Of a DNA stretch of 64,000 bases, positions 1 through 12,723 are shown one piece after another. The notes under the pieces are model-generated. The model saw nothing but the letters and a program-made list of their open reading frames with translations, was not told the DNA's origin and ran no database searches. Source of the DNA: Atrichornis clamosus (taxonomy: Eukaryota; Chordata; Aves; Passeriformes; Menuridae); NCBI GenBank assembly GCA_013400975.1, contig WBMZ01000211.1:248001-312000 (forward strand), in the 5' to 3' direction. Position numbers and translations under genes: made by a program. Every line of letters begins with the position of its first letter. Positions within the stretch are counted from its first letter, which is position 1.

Positions 1-2585
1 ACCAGCAATCCCACGACCATTTCTTGGGATACACACGAACAGGAAGCCGGAGACTTCTGAGGCACAGGACTTGCTCAGTGCTGAGGGATGCCCTCAGCAA
101 AGTTCTACAGGATATATTTTTCCACTTGTGGCCTTTGGAAGTTGCCTTGCCCTTAGGACACAGCACCAGTAGCTGTAACACAAAGTGCCTTCCCCAGCCC
201 CCTCCATCCCTCGCTGCTCACACTCCTGCAGCAGGTGGTGGAGGGAGGATGATTTATCTCCAGAGGAACCTGCTGCTGTTTCACTTCCTAAACTGAAACT
301 CAAGCCACCGAGCTGCTACATCAAAGATGATTCCACTGCCTTCACTTCTAGTCAATTTATGAAGAGTGAACTCTGTCCACTTTTTTTTAAAAGGCAGACC
401 AAAGGTACTAAGCTTCAGCAGATGGTACAGAAATATGCACTCCAAGTGCACAGAGCCAAGCTCCTGGGGCTCTGATTCCATGACAATGAGTTATTTTTCA
501 TTGCTGCTCCCTCTCAACTCATTCAAAGTAGGTGCTCATAGACTGTTCTGCACTCCTGCTACCTTGAAAAGCTCTTCAGATGTGCCTAACCTTATCCTGC
601 AGCATCTCTTTCACCATGATATAAGTTCATGCAGAAACCACCTGCATGTGTCATAGTCGGTGTTCTAAATCTGGGTTCTGGATTCTGTGCTTGTACAATC
701 AATGTCAAAATATTAAGTATTGTAACACTTAAATTCAAGATAACCTGGATTTTTATTTTACTTCATTTTGCAGCCAGCTACTGATCCACAGAATTATTTG
801 TGTTTCAACATAAAATTCTTAATTCAAAGTACAAAAAAAATCATAGTTAAAAAGGAAATAGCTTATTTGTGTTTAGACCTAATTAATGTAGATGTATTTT
901 TTTCAAAACATATCCAGGAATCCAGCAATTGAATTTCTAATCCCAAATCCACCAAGACATTTAGAGTACACACTTTACAAGAACTGCACTCCAGCGTCAC
1001 AGAGCACTCTGGGTACAGTAGCATTTGTGCAGAAACTATTTATTAAGTTCTGGCTTGCAAAACTTACTACAGGGAAAAGCAAAGTCATGCCAGGATGTGG
1101 TTGGTTTGATAAATAATGGAAGGAGATTTCATAATACAGAACTCTATTATTCCTTCAGCATAAAGTGCAGGGGAGGAGGAAAGCTAATAACACAGTGGCA
1201 TAAATTTCCCCTAATGGAGAGACAGGCAGATTTGTTCCTCAGGGGGAGAGGGATTAGGGTTTGTACAAGACTGACAGCTGTAAGTTACTCCAGGTTTACC
1301 AGCTGGAGAAGAGCTCAGCACATCCTGCCGTCATCCCTCACTCTGAGACAGCAGAAGGAACAGGCAGAAGGGGCAGCACTGGAGTGTGTGGCAGCTGAGC
1401 TCCCAGACACATCCAGGCTGCTTGGCAGTCCCCTGGCCAGCTCTGCACCTTTAACAACTGATGATATAGCACACAACTTGTCGTGATTTCATTTAAAAAG
1501 CCAACCAATAAATGAAATTGCATTATTCTTATTGAGGATTGAAAACTGCTCCACGGTTTGGCTCCTTTCAGAACACCGTGCTGCTAGGCAAAGAGTTGGG
1601 AAAAAACACAGGGATTTGTGATGAAAATGAAATGAACTTAAGATTTTTAAAAACATTCCTTCATTCAGTCTGAAATTCTGTTTTCATAACCCCCAGGGTT
1701 CAGCCACCATGTATTTTGTCAGGTTTGTCTCTCCAACCATCTACCACTGTCATCAGCTTCATTTCTGAGAGGGGAGGTGGAGGTGTGATGGAAAAATGCA
1801 GTGGTTATTTTGAACAATTCAGTGTTATCTGGGTATCTCTTTGCCATCTATCATCTAGAAATTTATACTGCTTTTTAGATCACTCAAAGGAATTAAAGCT
1901 CTTCAGGACATAATTTCTTTCCCTGCAATTTCTTGTCCTGGCAAAAGCAAAAAGCGAAATTCAATCTGTTTTCACTGAAAATCTAAAAAATATTAGACTA
2001 CACACTCTAGCTCAGACAGCTGAACATAAAGGTGTCTGGCTCTATATATCTTAATTTTCTTCTCCTGAAATCAAGAGCAATCGCTGCATGGATGTTCAAA
2101 GTGAGCCTCATCTCAGCCGGGGCAGAGATCATTTCCTTTTGATGCAGTACAATACAATCAACATCTGTGGGAAACAAAAGCTTCTCATAAGGGCTTACAG
2201 AGCACAAACAAAAGAGCGGCCCGAGGGGCAGGTAATCAGTTTACACAGAACTTACTGTACCCATGTCGTCGAGATGGAAAACAGCAGCAGAAATTAGGCT
2301 GAAGTGAAACTTAATTCCAGCATTGCTAAGTGTGTGATCAAAGAGGGCACAGTGCGTTGAGAACCACTCCCCGCAGCAGGCTGGGGTGACACTTGTCACC
2401 TCAGCACACCAAGGGCTCGGCAGGTCCTCCCAGGTCCTGTTCTGCAGTTCTGCCTGGCACCGAGGGCAGGCAAAGTCCTTGAACTCTTCCTGCTCTCACA
2501 GAATCCCCCAGGAGAATCTGGTAGCAAGTAAAAGGACCTGGAGGATTAAGCACTTTGGAAAGAGTCTACATGCTGTAATTTGAAA
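1..2585. other. Unique non-coding DNA
   Basis: No gene is supported here. The open frames are short, overlap on both strands and show no known domain. The longest (1025-1486) opens with TTG rather than ATG. Composition is AT-rich with scattered A and T runs, typical of vertebrate intergenic or intronic DNA. I see no dispersed repeat that I can identify. Confidence 0.7.
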
Positions 2586-2591
2586 CACTCC

Positions 2592-2825
2592 CGTCTCCCG
2601 CCGTGGCCTCTGCGGCAGCAGCTGCTGCCACCAGCACACCTGTATCTGTCGCCACCCTCCCCCTGGTGACACGGGGAACAGCAGCACTGGAAAATCCACG
2701 GGCAGAGCGGAGCCACAGCAGGGAAGGCGCTGGAATTACGTGGAGCAGCCGCGGGTCGTGGGAGAGCAGCGGCCGGGTGAGCCCGGGGTGGGAAGGGCTC
2801 TTAGATCCACATCAGCCCAAAACCG
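2592..2825. promoter_or_regulatory. CpG-dense patch, possible alternative promoter or first exon
   Basis: About 17 CpG dinucleotides fall in 234 bp, in a GC-rich stretch surrounded by CpG-poor AT-rich DNA. On the + strand it contains a splice-donor-like sequence, GGCCGG followed by GTGAGC, with the GT at 2777-2778. CpG retention next to a donor suits a small alternative first exon or an unmethylated regulatory element, but no TATA box or coding start is evident. The frame through it (2603-2833) opens with GTG, so it is not taken as a gene. A GC-biased ancient repeat is an alternative explanation. Confidence 0.3.
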
Positions 2826-4297
2826 GGGGGTGAGGAGCACTGGCAGGCTGGACCAGAAGTGCAAACGCAAGAAGTGGAAAAATATCTCAGACCATAAAAC
2901 ATTCCTGTTTTCTCCTAATAGAAAGCTCTGTTCCATATGAAATGTAGTATTCATTTCTTCATTTAATCCATGCCTCTTTTCACATTTAAAGTTTAATTTT
3001 GGGAGTTCTAAAAATGGAGCACAACTCAAAAGGGAACAAGTTTGCATATTTGACCCACATTTGTGAATAATTTTGGTTCTATAAAGACGGGTTTTTGTTA
3101 ATGACCTTAGCATGCCTTGGTTAGTTAACTATTTGTCCAAAATAACTTCCTGTGTCTAACTAAGGTCCCAGGGGATGTCCACCTCTGTGCTATGTAAAGA
3201 TCTAAAGTACCATCCTCTGCCTGCCCCTGTAGCATCACATCATAAAAGTACAAAACTTTCTACTATATTTTCAGTGCTTCCTAATAGCCACTTAAAAAAA
3301 ATATACTGTGCCCTAACATGAAGCATCTATTGTTGCATCGGTCATAAGAGAGCTCAGACATTTGTAATAGATCGAATGTTGCTAACCCAGTCTGACATCA
3401 GAGGGCTGAGGTCTGAAATGTTTCCTCAGAGGAACAAATGTCTGTAAATAACTGTGTTGTGTTAAAAGGTCTGAGAGCAGTCACTTTATGACCTGTTCAG
3501 AGCCTGGCTTGAAACTGCTTCCCTGTAAAGAGACTTCAGCAGCATTTTATATATTTAACAGTTACTATGGAAAGAGATTTTTATTCCCCAATAACTGCTG
3601 TCTGGAGGCATTTGCTAGGAATATACTTAATTAAATTAAAAAAAAAAAGCCTTAAGAGAAATAACCCCATTATATTTCAAAACCAATTATTTCTGTCATA
3701 ATTCTGCTGATATTTTATGGGTATTCCCTTGTACACTTTGCTTAATACAGAAATCAGACTCCCTTTGAATTCGGGAGGTGTCATGGGCCAGCAGGGGTTA
3801 TTCTGAGCAAGGACTGACAAACCACAGGTTGCCATTTCACCATGACAGAATCCTCGCTCCCCATCCTCTATATTTTCTATTGCTATCACCAAAGTAATGA
3901 AGCATTTGAAAGATGGTAAAAAATTCAGTATCACCATTATGAATTCTTCTGTTCCAGCTGCTTTGCTTCTCACTTCAAATTACAATCCTCTGCATAGCCA
4001 CAACATCATAAGCAATTGCATCAGAAGTGATTAAGATATTACACAAAAATGAAGGATTATCAAACTGAGGGAACACTGGCTGGAGTACAGAGATGAACAG
4101 ATGAGTAACTCTGATCCTGCATGTAAAATAAAGAAGTAAAATACATGTTCAACAAAATGAACTACCAGCTGTGACACAAATTAGTATTCCTCTCTTGACT
4201 TTCCTGGAGCTATGCTGATTTACATCAGGAGAAGATCTGTTCCATGGTTTAGCCTTGCCACGTATCATCAGTAACTTCTTTGCAAATTTCTGTGTGC
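2826..4297. other. Unique non-coding DNA
   Basis: AT-rich sequence without a supported gene. It contains an A-run at about 3639-3648. The minus-strand frame at 2736-3113 is mostly the shadow of the GC-rich patch and has no recognisable domain. The stretch ends where a CR1 element begins. Confidence 0.65.
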
Positions 4298-4912
4298 TGG
4301 AGGCCAAGAAGGCCAGTGGTCTTCTGGGGTATATCCAGAAGAGCATTGCCACCAGGTCAAGGGAGGTGATCCAGCCCCTCTGCTCAGCCCTGGTGAGGCA
4401 CATCTGGAGAGCTGTGTCCAGCTCTGGGCTCCTCAGGACAAGAGAGACATGGAGCTGCTGGAGCGGGTCCCTTGGAGCGCAACAAGGATGATGAAGGGAC
4501 TGGAGCATCTCTGTTATGGGGAAAGGCTGAGGGAGCTGGGCCTGTCCCGCCTCCAGAAGAGATGACTGAGAGGGGACCTCATCAGTGTCTGCCAGAGTCT
4601 GCAGGGAGGGCTCAGAGCATGGACCAGGCTCTGCTGGGTGCTGCTGAGCAGCAGGACAAGAGGCAATGGGCAGAAACTGATGCACAGGAAGCTCCACATG
4701 AACAGGAGGAAGAGCTTCTTCCCTGTGCAGGTGACCACACACTGGAACAGACTGCCCAGAGAGGGTGTGGAGGCGCCCTCACTGGAGATATTCCAGAACC
4801 ATCTGGACACAATCCTGTGCCATGTGCCCTGGGATGGCCCTGCTGGAGCAGGGAGGTAGGACCAGATGACCCACTGTGATCCCTTCCAACCTGACTCATC
4901 CCGTGATCCTTT
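4298..4912 (+). repeat. CR1 LINE, 5'-truncated 3' end, sense orientation
   Basis: This is the 3' end of a CR1 (chicken repeat 1) non-LTR retroposon. The first about 100 bp encode the C-terminal end of the ORF2 reverse transcriptase protein; the readable piece includes KASGLLGYIQKS and SREVIQPLCSALVR. The frame then breaks near 4398, where GAGGC-ACATCTGG lacks a base that I recall in the family sequence. The rest is the GC-rich CR1 3' region, with recognisable landmarks such as GATGAAGGGACTGGAGCATC, GACAAGAGGCAATGGGCAGA and GGACCAGATGACCCACTG. It ends at the family-typical terminus (CCCGTGATCC). A complete element is several kilobases, so this copy is heavily 5'-truncated and cannot move. The long antisense frame over it (4149-4742) is a by-product of its base composition. 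Confidence 0.93.
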
Positions 4913-5835
4913 TCTATGTCATTACAGTTGTCTCTTCACTGCATCATCAGCAACACTCCTCAACATCCACACAGCCTCCTCCCTGATGTCCTCAATTTCA
5001 GCCTTACACTACAGTGACTCTCACATAAGTGAGTCCTTCTTGAAAGAAGAAACACTGCTAAACCAGAAGTTATATAGAGCTATACCAGTTATTCACCAAG
5101 GATATGACATACATGCTTTAAATATCTGTTCTTCCTCTTCTAAACAGTTTTGGAGTTTATCACATTTAGCAAGCCAAACATTTTCAAAATTCTTAGACTC
5201 CAGTTACAGCCCTTTTACCTTCCTGTGTCTACTGTTTCATGTTTCCCTATAACTAGGCTAGGTGTTTTCTCTCTGACAATGCTCTGAACAGCAAACGACA
5301 GGTTTTCAACTCTCTCTCATGGCTAGCAGGCTTCAGTTTGCTGGCAAAAAAAAAGACAGCACCTCTCATTTACCACACACATTGAACCTAAGCCTTTGCA
5401 TTTTTCTCTCCTGGTTGACTGCAGAAACCACAAGGCAAAGACTGAGGACACAAGCAAGTGCCTGTACACAGGTAGCATCTAGTGCAAGATAAAAACTAAC
5501 ATCCCTCAGGTTTATGAAGGCAATTCCTCACAATTCAGCAAACATGAAGGTATGGACAAAAAGCTCAAGATGAAGTTTTAGACAAATTTCTTATACCAAA
5601 GTCCAAAATCTCAACATTAAGCAGATACCTTCCGGGAAGTGCCTTTTCTGTATTTTAAAACAAGTGCTCAAGCAATGCAATCCCTGCCAAAAGAAAACTC
5701 TTAAGTGAAAAGAAAATGACTGAAGTAAAAATCTGTCCTAATTAATATTTATCAACAGAAAATGACAGTAGGTGGGTAATTTTTGTGTATGTATAGCATC
5801 ATGACTTGCAATGTTACTTGAACAAAGACATCAAC
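4913..5835. other. Unique non-coding DNA
   Basis: AT-rich sequence downstream of the CR1 copy. The frame at 4866-5252 starts inside CR1 and has no domain. Nothing else is recognisable. Confidence 0.65.
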
Positions 5836-5872
5836 AGGGTCATCAAGCCCAATTCTCTGCTATCAGATAATT
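5836..5872 (-). repeat. Possible short CR1 relic, antisense
   Basis: The motif TCATCAAGCCCAATTCTCTG closely matches TCATCAAGCCAAATTCTCTG in the better-supported antisense CR1 fragment at 41216-41325, differing at one position. That fits the last part of a CR1 3' end in antisense. Only about 35 bp align, so chance similarity cannot be excluded. It directly abuts the inverted repeat at 5875-5898. Confidence 0.35.
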
Positions 5873-5874
5873 GC

Positions 5875-5898
5875 GCTGTATAAACCAGTTTATACAGC
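5875..5898. repeat. Perfect inverted repeat, 11-bp arms, 2-bp spacer
   Basis: GCTGTATAAAC at 5875-5885 and its exact reverse complement GTTTATACAGC at 5888-5898 flank the dinucleotide CA. The arms are perfect. The spacer is too short for a normal RNA hairpin loop without opening the inner pairs, so it resembles a palindromic binding site or a cruciform-prone sequence more than a stem-loop gene. Confidence 0.85.
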
Positions 5899-7055
5899 CT
5901 CCTATTTGCTTTTTTCCCCACTAGCAATCCCTAGATAATAGTTTGCTTTATAGAATGTGTAAAACTGAGTATCAAAAAGCATCAAACTTGACAGTTTGTG
6001 CTTTAACATATTGTCCACCGAGATATTTGTGATGCTGCCATACATGTGTCGCACTACGTCACACTAACAGAGACGTTATAAGAATTTACTTAACCAATGT
6101 CACCCTGTTTAATTCATGTGTTCAATATTCTAATTTCCTAAGTAGCTACTTGTATACATGATCTTCTCAGGAGACCTAGACTAAAACTCACCTTGCACAT
6201 GCTGATGAGCCAAAGGGCTACATTGCTGTTTTACACAGATTTGCTCTAAATAGCACAAACCAAACAATTTTAGTCATTTGCCAGCTAGAATTACTCCATA
6301 GAGACTTTTGAAAATGTGCCTCCTATGCTGCACATCTTAAACTAATTTGTTGCCAGAATCATGCAAGTGAAGAAAACTCCCCTCCTCCCTTGCATGAATC
6401 TCTGCAGGAAAGGTGTGTGAGAGAATGAGAAGGAGTACCAAAGGTGATCACTTGTGCCCAGTTAGACTGGACTCAGATTCTGTAGATTCAATGAAAAAAG
6501 TCTGAGATGATGCCTGGATTGTTTTCCCCTGCTTTCCAGCACACTGACATATGCTGAGCTTTATTGCTTCTGAAAGCACCCTCGCAGCCATTCCGTGAGA
6601 CTTTGCAATCTTCCAGTGCCGCAACCCTCACTGCACATTAGTTGCTCTTGGGATCTCTCATGCATACTTGGGCCTGGCTTGAGCAATGTTAAATATGGCT
6701 AAAAAGATGTTACTGTGCTGATGGCAACATTATTCACATTACAACTGTGCCCAGAGACCCCGCCAGGCTGAAGCCACACTGAACTAGACACTCATGCCTG
6801 GGCCCGGGAGCACACCATACTAATTGACCGTGCAGAAGAAGCAGAAGAGAAAAAATGAAGTTACAAAGTCTTGCTTAAAGCTCAAAACACATCTTTGGAC
6901 TCATGGGCCAGTACCCTTTAACAAACCTGGTCCTTCAGCCTGCATGTGCACTCAGCAATGAGATACAACAGGGCATAAAGCTGCCTTAAGTCACATCTCA
7001 AAGATTTCTCCGGTGCCTGAGGGCCCTCAGACCCACAGTCTTAGTGCTGCATCCA
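5899..7055. other. Unique non-coding DNA
   Basis: No gene is supported. On the minus strand, 6401 down to 6192 is bounded by a pyrimidine-rich acceptor-like site and a CAAG/GTGAGT donor-like site, but all three frames contain stops, so it could at most be a non-coding exon. Otherwise nothing is recognisable. Confidence 0.6.
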
Positions 7056-7075
7056 CCACTTTTAACCACTTTTAA
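7056..7075. repeat. 10-bp perfect tandem duplication
   Basis: CCACTTTTAA occurs twice in direct succession, followed by CTTTA. This is a small tandem repeat with no coding context. Confidence 0.85.
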
Positions 7076-10000
7076 CTTTAAGGTTCTCCAAAGGGGAAAA
7101 ACCTAAGGTGCAACTCATTTCATAGTCCCTCTGTGGACAGAAGTGCGGAGCCTGTCAAATTCTCCCTGCTCCCACTTGTTTCAGATCCAAAATGGAAAGT
7201 GGGGGAAACTGAAGGTCCATGCTTGTTTTCTTTTTTCTTTCCTCAGGACTGAGAAAGTTAAGCCACTCCTAATGGGGTGAAACCATTCACTCAACAGTAT
7301 CATGTGGCATTTCATCCACATTTCTGTTTCTAAGGGCAACAAAATCCCATGATGGAAAAATTGAATGAGTAGTCCCATCCTGTTCATCCCACTGGATACA
7401 GCGAATGACTGAATCAAATGCAAAGTAAATTGCCTATATATTATCAGACAAAACTGAATCCCACAACAAACAAACATTAAATCTGCTTCCTTGCTACTTA
7501 AACCCCAGAACCTCTGAGAAAAAAAATAACAAAAAAAATTTAAAGGCATGCTGAATTACAGCCTATTTAGAAGTCTATTGTGCAAGGGGCTACCACGCAA
7601 AAGATATGATGAGACCTATCCAGAAAATACTTTTTTTCAGAATGGATTGAAGTAAACAAGACTATTTTAACTGATTCAGAGCTAAAATAGCCTGTCTCAA
7701 CAGTTGCTTCAGAAATATCTTACACTTATCTAGTATCTTCACCTGTAGCATAGCTGCCCTCCTACTCATACATGTTTGCAAAGGGAAATTAGGCACGTTA
7801 CTGTGGTTAAAATATGACACAATTTTAAAACAGTATCTTTACCTCTGATTCAACCCAGGCTTTGAGGAATTGCTGGTTTCTCCACCACTGAGCACACTGC
7901 TCATATCATGTGCAGTATGTAGGTTTCAGTGCTGCCACTTCAAATTCAGAATATTTACTTTGCTTTTATATCCCACTTCGACTGTATCTTCAACTCCCCA
8001 CTCATTCACTTCTCAGCATCTGAACAGGCAAACACACCACAGTTCTTGTGGTTCATCACTTAAGTCTTCAATTCACTGACTAGCTCCTCCTGCTGATTCA
8101 CAGGCTTAAACCTCAGTAACTACCACTGGGTTTACAATTTCCAAAGAAATCTAATATCAAAGGGAGTCATTATGTAAAAAAAATTGTGTTCCTACAAACA
8201 AAATCCAAGGTTATTCAAAGGTGCATAAATACAAACTCACTCCTGGAGGAGGCAGAAAATTAATTTCTGATACACGCCTAGTTTACCTAAGCTGCAGGAT
8301 GACAATTTGCACTCGTACAAGGTTGGGCATTCACCCATTATTGCTGTTTTTTCCCCTGTCTGATAATTTCCTCTGCAGCTTGGGCTGCTGGTATCCATGG
8401 CAGCTGTGCATCCCACCGGGGGCCTGCGGAAAACACCCTCCAAGAGGGGACACACAGAAAGCACATACGGTGGGCAGAGGGTAAAAAAAAATGACACTTA
8501 CAGGGTTTTGAAGTCAAAAGGGTTGTACTTGGATATTTAATTAGAAAAAGCATGTTAATTAGAGATTACCAAAAGTGAAATAGGTCAGAAGACATGGACA
8601 TAAGTGGTAATTAATATACCACTAAAATAAATGCTAAAAGTCAAAACCAAGGCAACCCCCCAAATAATAATTCTGTAAATAATGAATAAATTGTGAACCC
8701 TGCATGGTTTTTATGCCCTTTTCCCAGCATTCTCCACACATACAGGCAATGGCATTATTAAGAACCAGTCCAGGTGACATTTTGGCAGCAGTGCCCAGAG
8801 GGCAGTGGAGAAGACAGTATGTCCCAGGGTTTTTTTTTCCAGGGACTCCATCCTTAATTCCAGCCACTACCAGCTTTCCCTGAACACAATTCAGTCATAC
8901 AGAAGGAACAAAAACTTTTGCAAGAATGTCATATCAAGGTTCTGCCGGTGAAGAACATTTTTTAAAAGTCAATGTCTCATGTAGCAGGACCAAGGTGACA
9001 CAGGGGTCAGGGCTGGCTGGGAGCACAGGGGCGAAGTCAGACTTCAGGCATCACAAGTTTGTGGATTTTTTAAGGCTAGGAGACTGCTAGTATGTACAAG
9101 CAAAACACTTACCAATAGCATGTAAATCTCCCAGAGGCATTTCCAGTACAAATCAGGGCAAGGCAATCCATTTCTCAGTGCTGCACCACCTGAACGCCCA
9201 CATTATTTATGTTTAAGGATAAAAATTTTTCCCTGAAGTTCTATCATTAAACCCAAATACTATTCTCCTGAACTTCCTCTTGCAGTAAAATCTCATGGAA
9301 GACATGAAAATAAATGTCTAACAAAACAGCCATATAATAAGAGGCTATTTCAAATCCAGACTAGTTCATAGAAAAAGATCTATTGTTTAGAGTATATGAC
9401 TGATCAAGGCCTAGAACAGTGCCTTACAGGGCTATTTCTGTCAGATATTTATTTTTTAATCTTCCCCTAGGATAAACAGCAACAGTGAAATTCAAGTTCT
9501 GTATTTCATATATGAGGTAATTGAAGAGTAACTAATCAACAAATTCCTTAAAAATCACTGAAAATTTGTCACTAATTGCGAACTTTTGAGAAAATAAAAC
9601 TGGGTAGAACAATTACTTTTGTCACTACTAAGACATAAAGCAGGAATTTCATGGAGAGGATTAGTAATAAAACAAAGCTAACATATTATCACAATGTTTG
9701 AAGGAGTGAATTTTTCTCCACTGTATTATTTCTATTAATAAACAAGACCAGGGAGAAAAATACACTGTTTGAGAAATTCTCCTGATCATCTAGCTACTGT
9801 GAAGAAAAACACCCCTGCAGAACTTCTCATGAATGCTAATTAATTTTCTGCAGCAAATCTCAACAGATCTACGGGATCCAGGAGCAAACTGAACCTTTTG
9901 AGCTGAGGCAGACCGTAAACCCTTGTCAAATTCTTTTCTGTGTTGTATATCCTGCATGCCACCACATCTACCCAGAGATGGGATCTAGTGCAGTCCCAAG

Positions 10001-10231
10001 GTCCAGGAGTCCTTTAGTCATGGCTTTCCTTCCAAAGTATTCATTAGGAAATGCTAATCCTTTTTTATGGGTAGGTGTCAAAGTAAAAGTGGAGCCATTA
10101 TTTTGCTGCTTCCAAAAGCTTTGTTACTAATTCTTGCATTTCCTATTCTCCTATTTTATTTTTATCAGTTTTGAATTGCCCATGATTAAATCAGTAAGAT
10201 AAAACAACCTCAAAAACTTACTGGAGTTATA
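7076..10231. other. Unique non-coding DNA
   Basis: AT-rich sequence without a supported gene. The minus-strand frame at 7181-7549 is hydrophobic and aromatic-rich, as expected from AT-rich noise, and has no domain. The frames around 8237-8553 overlap on both strands and are uninformative. No dispersed repeat is recognised. Confidence 0.65.
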
Positions 10232-10307
10232 TAAAACAAAAAAAAAAAAACCCCACAACACAAACAAACAAACAAAAAAAACCCAAAAAACAAAACACCC
10301 AAAAAAT
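10232..10307. repeat. A/C-rich simple repeat with (CAAA)n core
   Basis: A run of 13 or so A residues leads into an almost pure A/C tract. It includes four consecutive CAAA units at 10261-10276 and several AAACCC-like variants. It could be a degenerate poly-A tail or a microsatellite. No retroposon body is visible next to it. Confidence 0.85.
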
Positions 10308-12723
10308 TACAAAATCTTTGCCTGAGAGAAAAATGTGTAGAACTTTTTACTTCTGCTAGTAACTTATGGAGTTAGGCACTAATTATCCTTTAATCCCAGA
10401 ACTTTTTTATCATCTTAAATGAGATGGGTGCTTAAATTTGGGAAAAGCCTTTTGGGAACAGTATCTTATCAACAGAAAATATGGTTTTGTTTTTCTCTGA
10501 GCACTCAAATTGCAATTTATAAGCTATTAAATTAAGGCCAGCATTTTCTGCTCTCAAAAGATGAGAACATAGATTTTTTCCCTGTTGTTTCAGATTCTGA
10601 AATTGTACAGCACCTCTTTTATCCAAAGCTCTCCCTTCGATACTTGAATGGGCTGGGCTTTGGCCTGGTTGGAGTATAAACCAATCAATAGCAATGTTTC
10701 TGCACCTCAGCTAGAAAAGAAGAAATTCCACAGTGAAGCCTCCAGGGCAAATGTCAGTATAAAGCAAATTTTAAAATCACCCCCATAAGGTCAGAACGTA
10801 CAAGCCAAAAAAGTACTTTTCTGTGAGTTTTTCTGACACTGAAATGTTCAGTAATTGCCAACAGATAAGGAGGTGTTGAAATAAATATATTTCAAATTCA
10901 AATGTTTGAACAAAACGCTGTGTATTTCATGAGGGTTTTTCCTACTTGCTTTTACATCATAAGAAGTTCAAGCCTCTCAGGCAATTGTTATGTTGTGTAC
11001 TAAAATCCTTAGAAAAATGGGGCTTAAACTTGAATCTCTCTCTCATTCAAGTGGAAAAAATGGTAAAAGCCTAAGCCTTACATTTCAAAACTTCTAGCCT
11101 TCCTCTTGAAACTGAAGGACAGCTGAGATCACCTCCTAAGGCTTCACAAGGAGAGAACCACTTCAGGCTGAGGGCATGTTTAGGAAGCTGCTCCTGCCTG
11201 ACTCCTCCTCGAGCTGCTCCCCAGCTCCTTTCTGTCGTGTGCCTCTGCTGTGTGAGCTCTGTGCTAACCTTCCTCAACTGCACCACTAATCTAATAAAAG
11301 ATATTTCCCAACAGCATTCCTTCCTCTCATTTTAATAAAACATGAGGTCCTTGTGCTGTTCTCAACGGTCCTGGAAAATTCTGAAATAACCCATGAGCTG
11401 TGGCTGTGACAAAACCTGAATTCCAACGGCTGTGGTTGAATATGAGGATCTAGCTTGTACCATTTCCTAAGCCTGGGCTTCCATTTCTGCTTTTTCCTGC
11501 CTACAGAAACAACACAGTAGTTCCCAGATCTGTAGGAAGCTTAATAAATTAAGCTTGAGTAATTCATGCCTTAAAAACATCTCGAGATTATTATATAACA
11601 AACGTTATAGAGCTGCATCGACAAGTTACATTGCCTGGATTATATTTGCCCACGACTAACTAAAAGGAGAAAAAGAATTTGAAGAGAAAATGTGTGAAAG
11701 TATTAAATAAACAGCACCACAATCTAATACTAAAAAGCAGCACAGTCAGAGTTATTGCAGCCTGAGGTAACTGATAAACAATCAGTATTTCACCTGAACA
11801 GATATACTCCGGTAGAATTATTGAAATTACAATACCCAATGTTGTTCTTCAGAGAGAATTTTAATACTAGGGAAAGCTCTTTTTTTACACAAGCACTGCC
11901 TTGTCTATAAATTTAGCACAAACACCCTGCTCAAATACATAACCAATTATTTTAATCAGATACTCCATCAAACCACCCCCCCCAGCCATGTACATTGTAC
12001 CCAGCTACAACACTGATAAGTGCTCAGCTTAAAATGCTAATTGCATTCCATTAAAAATATTCAAGCAGCCTATAAGGTTTCAATGTTGTGTGCCATTTCT
12101 CTCTAATTGGTCCGAAAGGCATATTTTCCTTTACCTTTGGTTTCCATGTGAAGTACAAAATTGTTCTGGAACTCGAGAAAGACAAACACTTTGATGTTTC
12201 TTTGCGTTAGGAAAATCTTTACCCAATAAATTACAATTATGTAAATATTAGCCCCCCTGGGGTATAAATTCCTCTTTGAGGCATAAGATGATTAGAGCAG
12301 AAAAATTATTAGATTTGTCCATGACCACACTATACTTTCCTTCCTCAGGAAATTCTGTTATCAAAGACTTTAATCCTATTCCCACTAAAGCAAGTAAATT
12401 TGGCCACTGAGTTAAATGGAAAAAGAATTCATTTCACCCATTCAGGCAGTCCCCTAAAAGCCTAGATGATAGTAACATCCCTGGCATGAATATTTAGTTA
12501 CAGTTTTAACACTGTACTTTCACAGTGGTGAATGCTTTTACAATTAGCGTTCCCTTTCTACTGACATGAAATCTCTTTTTTCTGAAAAAATGCAAAATGT
12601 TGCTAAACCCAGATGGCAGCTGGACAGCCAGCACGTAATAATCACATCTGGTGGGTGGGGCAGTGGGATTGCCTGCTGCTGGGGCAGCACACAACAACCC
12701 TGCTTTTGACTTTAGTGCTTTAG
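10308..12723. other. Unique non-coding DNA
   Basis: AT-rich sequence with no supported gene and no repeat I can assign. A run of eight or so C residues lies near 11977. The minus-strand frame at 11071-11286 has no recognisable domain. Confidence 0.65.

Noticed and set aside
1025..1486. + strand open frame of 153 codons
   Set aside because: Opens with TTG, which vertebrate genes do not normally use. No domain.
2603..2833. Alanine-rich frame through the CpG patch
   Set aside because: Begins at GTG and reflects GC-rich triplets. No ATG or homology.
4149..4742. Long minus-strand open frame (197 codons), the longest in the window
   Set aside because: Nearly all of it is the antisense of the CR1 3' end at 4298-4912, whose GC-rich composition keeps several frames open. 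No domain.
4472..4879. + strand open frame of 135 codons
   Set aside because: Lies entirely inside CR1, in the untranslated 3' region and out of the element's own frame.
4985..5035. Possible 27-nt micro-exon (TTTCAG ... GTGAGT)
   Set aside because: The reading frame ends in TAA and the signals are short. Pairs like this arise often by chance in 64 kb.
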